DNA of 64,000 nucleotides, from the NCBI GenBank assembly GCA_029433475.1, contig JAQTIE010000010.1, forward strand, positions 124,174 through 188,173, in the 5' to 3' direction. The notes beneath the pieces were generated by a model, which did not search any database, was not told the origin of the DNA, and saw only the letters and a list, made by a program, of their open reading frames with translations. The position numbers and the translations under genes are program-made. This document shows, piece after piece, positions 58,765 to 64,000 of this stretch; position 1 is the first letter of the stretch; each line of letters begins with the position of its first letter. Source of the stretch: Neisseriaceae bacterium ESL0693 (GTDB taxonomy: Bacteria > Pseudomonadota > Gammaproteobacteria > Burkholderiales > Neisseriaceae).

Positions 58765-59547
58765 TCATTCAGCCAATCGGGCACGATGGCGGCGTAATTT
58801 ACGCCAGATAAACATGACATACCCCGATAAACTGTATACCAGAAAAAACGTGAAAATGACAATAGACGGCTCCCATGTCACCACCAGTAATACAATCACC
58901 GCCAACACCATCACAAAAAACGGTACTTTACGATAGGCATTGATTTCCTTGAATGACCAGAATGGAATTTGTGCCACCATAGATAAACCACCAAAAAGCG
59001 TAATGGCCAGGCAAAGCCAGTTAACATAAGGCAGTCCGCCAAAACTATGGTCTACCCAGATCAACCCGATCACCAGTGCCGCTGCGGTCGGGCTGGGAAT
59101 GCCGATAAACCATTTTTTGCTGACTTTACCAATCAACGTATTAAATAAGGCCAGCCGCAAAGCGGCGCAGGCGCAATAAATAAAGGCAACGGAATAACCA
59201 ATCTTGCCAAAGTGAAACAATTGCCATTTATAGGCAATCAAGGCTGGTGCGACACCAAAGCTGACCATATCAGCCAGACTGTCTAATTGTTCACCAAAAG
59301 CACTCTGACTGTTGGTCAGACGTGCAACCCGCCCATCCATTCCATCCAGCAGCATAGAAATAAACACCGCAATGGCCGCGATCTCATAATGACCATGCAT
59401 GGATTGGGTAATGGCATAAAAAGCGGCAAATAAAGCACTCAAAGTAACTGCATTGGGCAATAAATAAATACTGTTATCGCGCAAACGGCCACGCAAACGA
59501 GACGTATTGGGAGAATCTGAAGAAATTTTTAAAGGTTCTTGCGTCAT
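58765..59547 (-). CDS. pssA: Phosphatidylserine synthase
   Basis: 260 residues from the ATG at 59547; the frame extends six codons to a TTG. It is an integral membrane CDP-alcohol phosphatidyltransferase with motif DGMDGRVARLTNSQSAFGEQLDSLADM (DG..R....G...D...D) and about seven hydrophobic segments. It makes phosphatidylserine from CDP-diacylglycerol and serine. Psd, which converts the product to phosphatidylethanolamine, is encoded 1.3 kb away with hflX in between. Confidence 0.93.
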   Translation of the reverse strand: MTQEPLKISSDSPNTSRLRGRLRDNSIYLLPNAVTLSALFAAFYAITQSMHGHYEIAAIAVFISMLLDGMDGRVARLTNSQSAFGEQLDSLADMVSFGVAPALIAYKWQLFHFGKIGYSVAFIYCACAALRLALFNTLIGKVSKKWFIGIPSPTAAALVIGLIWVDHSFGGLPYVNWLCLAITLFGGLSMVAQIPFWSFKEINAYRKVPFFVMVLAVIVLLVVTWEPSIVIFTFFLVYSLSGYVMFIWRKLRRHRARLAE

Positions 59548-59591
59548 TTTTATCGTTTCTGGCAAATCAAAAGCATTTGCCGGTTTTAAAA

Positions 59592-60761
59592 TTACTCATT
59601 CTGATCTTGCTGATCAGCCAGCTCAGTCAGTGCCAGACGTAATTGATCCAGCCCGATGTTATCCCGCACAGAGATACGCACCGCTTCAGGCCGATGCTGG
59701 TGATTGCGCCAGATACCTGCTTGTTGCTGCTCTGGGGGTAACTGATCAATTTTATTATAGACAATCAACTGGGGCAGATGATTTGCATGAATTTGCTTCA
59801 GCACCTGGTTCACATCGTCCATCTGGCGCTCATATTCAGGATGACTGACATCCACCACATGAATCAATACATCAGCCAGTGCCGTTTCTTCCAGCGTAGC
59901 CGCAAACGCCGCCACCAGTTCATGCGGCAGATCACGCACAAAACCCACGGTATCGGACAACAGAATGCTGACTTCATCATTCAGATACAAGCGGCGTACG
60001 GTGGTATCCAAGGTGGCAAAAAGCTGATCTTTAGCCAATACCTCGGCTTTGGTCAGCCGGTTAAAGAGACTGGATTTACCGGCATTGGTGTATCCCACCA
60101 GTGCAAATGTTTTCATGCGGTTGTGATGACGGCTTTGTCGCTGTGTGGCTCGCTGCTGACGCACTTCCTGCAAACGTCGCTTTAAAGTAGTGATTTTCTG
60201 ACTGATCAGGCGGCGATCTGTTTCAAGCTGTGTTTCACCAGGTCCTTTCAAGCCGATACCACCACGCTGACTTTGTAAATGACCATAACCGCGCACCAGC
60301 CGGCTGGATAAATGCGTCAACTGTGCCAATTCGACCTGTAACCGCCCTTCCTGACTGCGCGCCCGCTGGGCAAAAATGGCCAGAATCAAACCAACACGAT
60401 CCAGTACCCTGCATTGTAAAACATGTTCCAGATTACGCTCCTGAGTGGGCGTCAATGCATGATTGAATACCACCAGATCAATCTCGTATTCTGCCACCAG
60501 TTCAGCCAGTTCTTCAGCTTTACCCCGCCCGACAAACAGAGCCTGATGCGCCCGATCTCGTTTACAAGACGCCTCATGCACCAATTCACCGCCACTGGCT
60601 CGTATCAATTCTCCCGCCTCAGTCATTGCAGCCTGAAATAATTGATGTCGGATCTGGGCATTTCCCTGAAAATCATCCGCCAGCGACACCCCCACCAACA
60701 TCACTCGTTCAGGTTGTCTCTGCTGAGAATCGACTTGGAAACGGGTTATATTTTTACTCAC
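59592..60761 (-). CDS. hflX: Ribosome-associated GTPase HflX
   Basis: 389 residues. The N-terminal HflX domain contains the diagnostic VVFNHALTPTQERNLE and VLDRVGLILAIFAQRARSQEGRLQVELAQL with GGIGLKGPGETQLETDRR. The G domain has G1 GYTNAGKSSLFN, G3 DTVGFV and G4 NKIDQL. It splits stalled or heat-inactivated ribosomes. It sits between psd and pssA on the same strand; the pssA gene starts 45 nt after it. Confidence 0.96.
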   Translation of the reverse strand: MSKNITRFQVDSQQRQPERVMLVGVSLADDFQGNAQIRHQLFQAAMTEAGELIRASGGELVHEASCKRDRAHQALFVGRGKAEELAELVAEYEIDLVVFNHALTPTQERNLEHVLQCRVLDRVGLILAIFAQRARSQEGRLQVELAQLTHLSSRLVRGYGHLQSQRGGIGLKGPGETQLETDRRLISQKITTLKRRLQEVRQQRATQRQSRHHNRMKTFALVGYTNAGKSSLFNRLTKAEVLAKDQLFATLDTTVRRLYLNDEVSILLSDTVGFVRDLPHELVAAFAATLEETALADVLIHVVDVSHPEYERQMDDVNQVLKQIHANHLPQLIVYNKIDQLPPEQQQAGIWRNHQHRPEAVRISVRDNIGLDQLRLALTELADQQDQNE

Positions 60762-60792
60762 CTGGATTACTCCTGACTACAGACAGCCATTC

Positions 60793-60820
60793 TTACCGGC
60801 AAACAAGAGTTTGCCGGTAA
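60793..60820. other. 12-bp perfect hairpin between psd and hflX
   Basis: TTACCGGCAAAC/GTTTGCCGGTAA with a 4-nt loop. On the reverse strand, the direction of psd and hflX, no T-run follows, so it is not a classic terminator. It may stabilise the psd transcript end or act as a partial terminator. T-rich sequence follows on the plus strand, where no gene ends. Confidence 0.7.
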
Positions 60821-60836
60821 ATCGTCTGTTTTATTT

Positions 60837-61619
60837 TTATTGTTTATCTTGCGACAGAACATGTTTTGTAGCCACCACAGCCTGATCCACCGCCTTGGCT
60901 ATATCCACAGATTGCCCGGCATCAGCATCGGCCACCCCATCATTTTTTTTATCAGCAGAAGAAGGCAATGGCTGCAAAGGCAATGTCGCCAGCACTGTGC
61001 TGCTGGCACGTACCTGATCACCAATGGCAATCAAAGGAGTGGCATCTTCTGGCAAATACACATCAACCCGTGAACCAAAGCGGATAAATCCATACCGGTC
61101 GCCCCGATGCAGAATATCGTTACTGTGGACATAACACAGAATACGCCGCGCCACGAGACCAGCCACCTGAACAAAGGTCACTGGCCGGCCGGTTTTGGTC
61201 ACCGCCAGTACAGCATTGCGTTCATTCTGCACACTGGCTTTATCCAGCGCTGCATTTAAAAAGCTGCCCTTAAAATAATCGACCCGCTCTACCTTACCGT
61301 CAATCGGGCTGCGATTGGAGTGCACATTGAATACATTCATAAACACACTGATTTTCAATGCATCAACACCGCGGTAAGGGTCGACAGTCTTTTCCACGAC
61401 CACAATACGGCCATCTGCCGGACTTAATACGGCCTCAGGATCAGCAGGAATATCCCGCGCAGGATCACGGAAAAACTGCACCACGAAAATCGTGATCAGC
61501 CACAAAGGTAATGACCACCAGCCACACCATAATGTGGCCAATATGCTCACAACCAGACTGATCGCAATAAACGGCCAGCCTTCTTTAGCAATCAACGGGT
61601 AAGGATACATGCGTGCCAC
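60837..61619 (-). CDS. psd: Phosphatidylserine decarboxylase proenzyme
   Basis: 260 residues from a GTG at 61619, supported by AAGGAG 7 nt upstream; an ATG three codons in has poor spacing. Two hydrophobic N-terminal segments are followed by the decarboxylase domain ([32 protein letters not shown]). The self-cleavage motif is FGSRVD, where the serine becomes the pyruvoyl group. Length and sequence suit the shorter PSD-A type. The tail beyond about 225 is low-complexity. It forms phosphatidylethanolamine at the inner membrane. Confidence 0.94.
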   Translation of the reverse strand: MARMYPYPLIAKEGWPFIAISLVVSILATLWCGWWSLPLWLITIFVVQFFRDPARDIPADPEAVLSPADGRIVVVEKTVDPYRGVDALKISVFMNVFNVHSNRSPIDGKVERVDYFKGSFLNAALDKASVQNERNAVLAVTKTGRPVTFVQVAGLVARRILCYVHSNDILHRGDRYGFIRFGSRVDVYLPEDATPLIAIGDQVRASSTVLATLPLQPLPSSADKKNDGVADADAGQSVDIAKAVDQAVVATKHVLSQDKQ

Positions 61620-61917
61620 AGACTACTCCTTCTTTATTCTTTCATTCAAATTAAGACCAACATCAGCCATAAAAATCAGTTGCAGTATGACCCTCTGTTT
61701 TCAGCCAGTCAGACCGCTTATGCTTTGTGTGACCGGTAAATGCATCATAATCATACGGATGATCATCGTTTTTTCAAAATATTTTACGCCAACATTGAAT
61801 ATATACGCCCTGAAAGTCAAATTATAGCCTGAAATAAACGAATAATCTTCATTCTAATAACATATATTTAACATATCGTTTCATTTTTCCGGATCATTAA
61901 ATAAAAGTAAACATTTT

Positions 61918-61950
61918 ATATCAAAAGTATGAATTCTATGCTTTTGATAT
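61918..61950. repeat. 33-bp near-palindrome
   Basis: The arms ATATCAAAAG (61918-61927) and CTTTTGATAT (61941-61950) are perfect. The 13-nt centre TATGAATTCTATG is itself nearly symmetrical around GAATTC. This could be a dimeric regulator site or a cruciform-forming sequence about 225 bp upstream of the siderophore receptor. Confidence 0.65.
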
Positions 61951-62095
61951 TCATTCCCCTACCTTATGTTGCCAACACGGCAGACACCCATTTCAGCCGA
62001 TGGATGCTGGCTTTATGCGGACTGATCTGAATCATAATCATGATAAGCGCAGGTCAAAGAGAGCCGTTACATTCAGTTTTTTAATTTATCTGTGT

Positions 62096-62124
62096 TATAA
62101 TTTATGAGAATGATACTCATCATT
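62096..62124 (+). promoter_or_regulatory. Promoter -10 and Fur box of the siderophore receptor
   Basis: TATAAT at 62096-62101 is followed by GAGAATGATACTCATCATT at 62106-62124, which matches 15 of 19 positions of the Fur consensus. The box covers the expected transcription start, the classical position for iron-dependent repression. A weak -35, TTCAGT, lies at 62072-62077 (18-bp spacing). Confidence 0.8.
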
Positions 62125-62174
62125 ATCATATTTAATCCAGACAGCTCCAACCACACAGATATTAAGAAAATACC

Positions 62175-64000
62175 ATGACCAAAGCCATGATACCTTCCGC
62201 CATTCGCTACGGCTCTTTATACTCTTTACTGCCTTTAGCATTATTTATCCCCAGTGCTTATGCTGCCCAACCAGATCAGGCACAACTGGCCGACGTTTAT
62301 GTCACCGCCGAGCAACAATTACAACAATCCCTGGGGGTTTCTGTCATCACCGAAAGCGATCTGGAAAAACGACCACCGGTCAATGATCTGTCTGAAATCA
62401 TTCGCACCATGCCCGGTGTTAATCTGACCGGCAACAGCGCTTCCGGCCAGCGTGGCAATAAACGCCAGATTGATATTCGTGGTATGGGACCAGAAAATAC
62501 CCTGATCCTGATTGATGGCCGGCCGGTCACTTCCCGTAATAGTGCCCGCATGGGTTGGGGCGGTGAGCGTAATACCAATGGCGACAGCAACTGGGTTCCG
62601 GTGGAAGACATTCAGTCCATCGAAGTCATTCGCGGCCCGGCAGCAGCACGCTATGGTTCTGGCGCGGCCGGTGGTGTGGTCAACATCATCACCAAAAAAG
62701 TCAGCAATACCTTTCATGGCAGTCTGAATTACTACACCAACCAGCCCAAAGACGCAGACGAAGGCGCCACCAACCGCCTCGGTTTCAATTTCAGCGGCCC
62801 CATCATTAAAGACGTGCTGTCTTACCGGATTTACGGCAATTACAATAAAACTGATGCCGATTCCTTCGATATTAACCAGCACACTGGCAACAGCACTTAT
62901 CAGGCCGCCGGTCAGGAAGGCGTGGTCAATAAAGACCTAGGCAGCCGTTTCACCTGGAAAATCAATCCTGAACAGACTTTAACCCTGGACAGTGCCTATA
63001 GCCGTCAGGGCAATATCTATAATGGCGACACACAAAACAACAACATCAATTCTCCGGCCGGCAGTACCGCGCAAAAACTGATCGGTGCCGAAACCAACCG
63101 CATTTACCGCCAAAGCTATGCCTTAACGCATGATGGTGCCTGGGACTGGGGTGACAGTAAACTGGTAGCACAATACGACCACACCAACAACAACCATGTA
63201 ATAGAAGGCCTGACCGGTGGCCCCGAAGGCATGCCCACCAGCGATAAATTTGTCAGCAGCGTATTGAAAACTGCGCGTCTGGCGGCTGAAGCCCATATTC
63301 CGTTTAAATTAGGCATAGACAATGTCCTGACATTGGGAAGCGAATACCAGCATGACGGCCTGAATGACCCCTCTTCCATGACCACAGGTCTGACCGATCA
63401 GGGGCAAACCGATCAATTTCCCGGTCTTAGCGCCAAACGCAGCGGTAAAAACAGCCAGAATAACTGGGCAATATACGCCGAAAACAATATGACTGTCAGT
63501 GATAAACTCAAACTGATTCCCATGCTGCGGTTTGACCACAACAGTAAATCCGGTGCCAACACCAGCCCGGGCTTGAATTTCTCTTATCAGGCGCACCCCC
63601 ACTGGCTCTTAAAAGGCGGCATTGCCCGTGCTTATAAAGCACCTAACCTGTATCAGAGTTCTACCAACTACCTTCTGTATACCCGCGGCAACGGTTGCCC
63701 GCTCAACATCAATAGTGCCGGTGGCCGCTGCTATCTGTTAGGCAACAGCAACCTGCACCCAGAAACCAGCTGGAACAAAGAAATCGGCTTTGAATTCAAT
63801 AAAGACGGCTATCTGGCTTCCCTGGCCTACTTCCGTAATGACTATAAAAACAAAATTGTCGCCGGCGATAAAATCATTGATATCCATACCGGCTCCAAAA
63901 AAACCGCTTATCTGTTGCAATGGGAAAATGCCAGAAAAGCGATTACAGAAGGATTGGAAGGTAACATCAGTCTGCCGCTGAACCCATATTTAAAATGGGT
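62175..64000 (+). CDS. FepA/BfeA-like TonB-dependent siderophore receptor, 3' end missing
   Basis: 608 codons are in the window, with no stop, cut by the window end; the family is about 720-760 residues. A signal peptide is cleaved near AYA/AQ. The plug domain begins with a TonB-box-like ADVYVTAEQQ and carries VITESDLEKRPPVNDLSEIIRTMPGVN, DIRGMGPENTLILIDGRPV, RMGWGGERNTNGDSNWVPVEDI, and VIRGPAAARYGSGAAGGVVNIITKK, the pattern of the catecholate enterobactin receptors FepA, PirA and BfeA/FetA. Barrel strands follow, including a loop with two cysteines (NGCPLN, GGRCYL). A Fur box lies upstream. The exact siderophore is not deducible. Confidence 0.92.
   Translation, partial: MTKAMIPSAIRYGSLYSLLPLALFIPSAYAAQPDQAQLADVYVTAEQQLQQSLGVSVITESDLEKRPPVNDLSEIIRTMPGVNLTGNSASGQRGNKRQIDIRGMGPENTLILIDGRPVTSRNSARMGWGGERNTNGDSNWVPVEDIQSIEVIRGPAAARYGSGAAGGVVNIITKKVSNTFHGSLNYYTNQPKDADEGATNRLGFNFSGPIIKDVLSYRIYGNYNKTDADSFDINQHTGNSTYQAAGQEGVVNKDLGSRFTWKINPEQTLTLDSAYSRQGNIYNGDTQNNNINSPAGSTAQKLIGAETNRIYRQSYALTHDGAWDWGDSKLVAQYDHTNNNHVIEGLTGGPEGMPTSDKFVSSVLKTARLAAEAHIPFKLGIDNVLTLGSEYQHDGLNDPSSMTTGLTDQGQTDQFPGLSAKRSGKNSQNNWAIYAENNMTVSDKLKLIPMLRFDHNSKSGANTSPGLNFSYQAHPHWLLKGGIARAYKAPNLYQSSTNYLLYTRGNGCPLNINSAGGRCYLLGNSNLHPETSWNKEIGFEFNKDGYLASLAYFRNDYKNKIVAGDKIIDIHTGSKKTAYLLQWENARKAITEGLEGNISLPLNPYLKW

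Larger units (their letters stand above)
61620..62174. other. Intergenic region between divergent psd and fepA-like gene
   Basis: About 555 bp. It holds a near-perfect palindrome at 61918-61950 and the promoter/Fur box of the receptor gene at 62096-62124, both listed separately. The remainder is AT-rich without a credible gene. Confidence 0.6.

Noticed and set aside
62319-62882. 187-codon reverse frame within the siderophore receptor
   Set aside because: It is antisense to a clearly coding receptor sequence whose own frame is open to the window end.
1-64000. Neisserial DNA uptake sequences
   Set aside because: I looked for GCCGTCTGAA-type 10- and 12-mers and saw only scattered shorter matches such as TGTCTGAA, with no excess I could support by eye. 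A genome-wide count is needed.
1-64000. tRNA, rRNA, CRISPR arrays, insertion sequences and prophage modules
   Set aside because: No cloverleaf-like sequence, spaced repeat array or transposase was recognised on either strand. The only mobile-type trace is the pseudogene at 31.0-31.4 kb.

Overview
The window is a contiguous stretch of a Gram-negative chromosome with modest GC in its genes and very AT-rich spacers. Gene content and order point to a betaproteobacterium of the family Neisseriaceae. The evidence is the mlaF-E-D-C-B-A order with mlaA last, lptD-surA-pdxA with a short one-parvulin SurA, a full dcw cluster, a PilS/PilR pair next to rsmJ, and neisserial-looking FtsH, FtsL and MraZ sequences. 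The low GC and the type I secretion genes would fit a Snodgrassella-like insect-gut member. That genus assignment is inference, not something the sequence proves.

Layout. 1-3.7 kb: a type I secretion operon (hlyB, hlyD and the first codons of a probable outer-membrane channel), read leftward off the window edge. 3.7-4.7 kb: a long AT-rich spacer with a 13-copy hexanucleotide tandem repeat. 4.7-8.6 kb: a Tat-exported CueO-like copper oxidase, convergent with the peroxide-reducing pair ahpC-ahpF. 9.1-21.4 kb: a small membrane protein, folate genes (folB, folP), phospholipid acylation (plsY), dedA, glmM, ftsH-rlmE, a yagU-like gene, yhbY, greA, ssb, a lytic transglycosylase and an unknown gene. 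21.4-29.9 kb: the Mla lipid-transport operon, then lptD-surA-pdxA, which together build and maintain the outer membrane. 29.9-31.4 kb: a divergent amgK-type sugar kinase and the debris of a phage or polymorphic-toxin gene. 31.4-37.6 kb: parC-pilS-pilR-rsmJ, very tightly coupled. 37.8-54.9 kb: the dcw cluster in canonical order mraZ-rsmH-ftsL-ftsI-murE-murF-mraY-murD-ftsW-murG-murC-ddl-ftsQ-ftsA-ftsZ, driven from a clear promoter and repeat operator in front of mraZ. 55-62 kb: a MidA-type methyltransferase, ybaK, an isochorismatase-fold hydrolase, and pssA-hflX-psd, the phosphatidylethanolamine branch. 62.2-64 kb: a FepA-like TonB-dependent siderophore receptor behind a Fur box, cut by the window end.

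Most of the window is core envelope and division biology. I found no CRISPR array, insertion sequence, rRNA or tRNA, and no complete undescribed system. The items that most deserve a second look are: a PilR whose sigma-54 contact loop is altered while its ATPase and DNA-binding parts look intact; a pseudogene of a phage or polymorphic nuclease-toxin protein wedged between amgK and rsmJ; the hexanucleotide repeat between divergent promoters; the four-unit, 10-bp phased MraZ operator; and a terminator-like hairpin between ftsI and murE.
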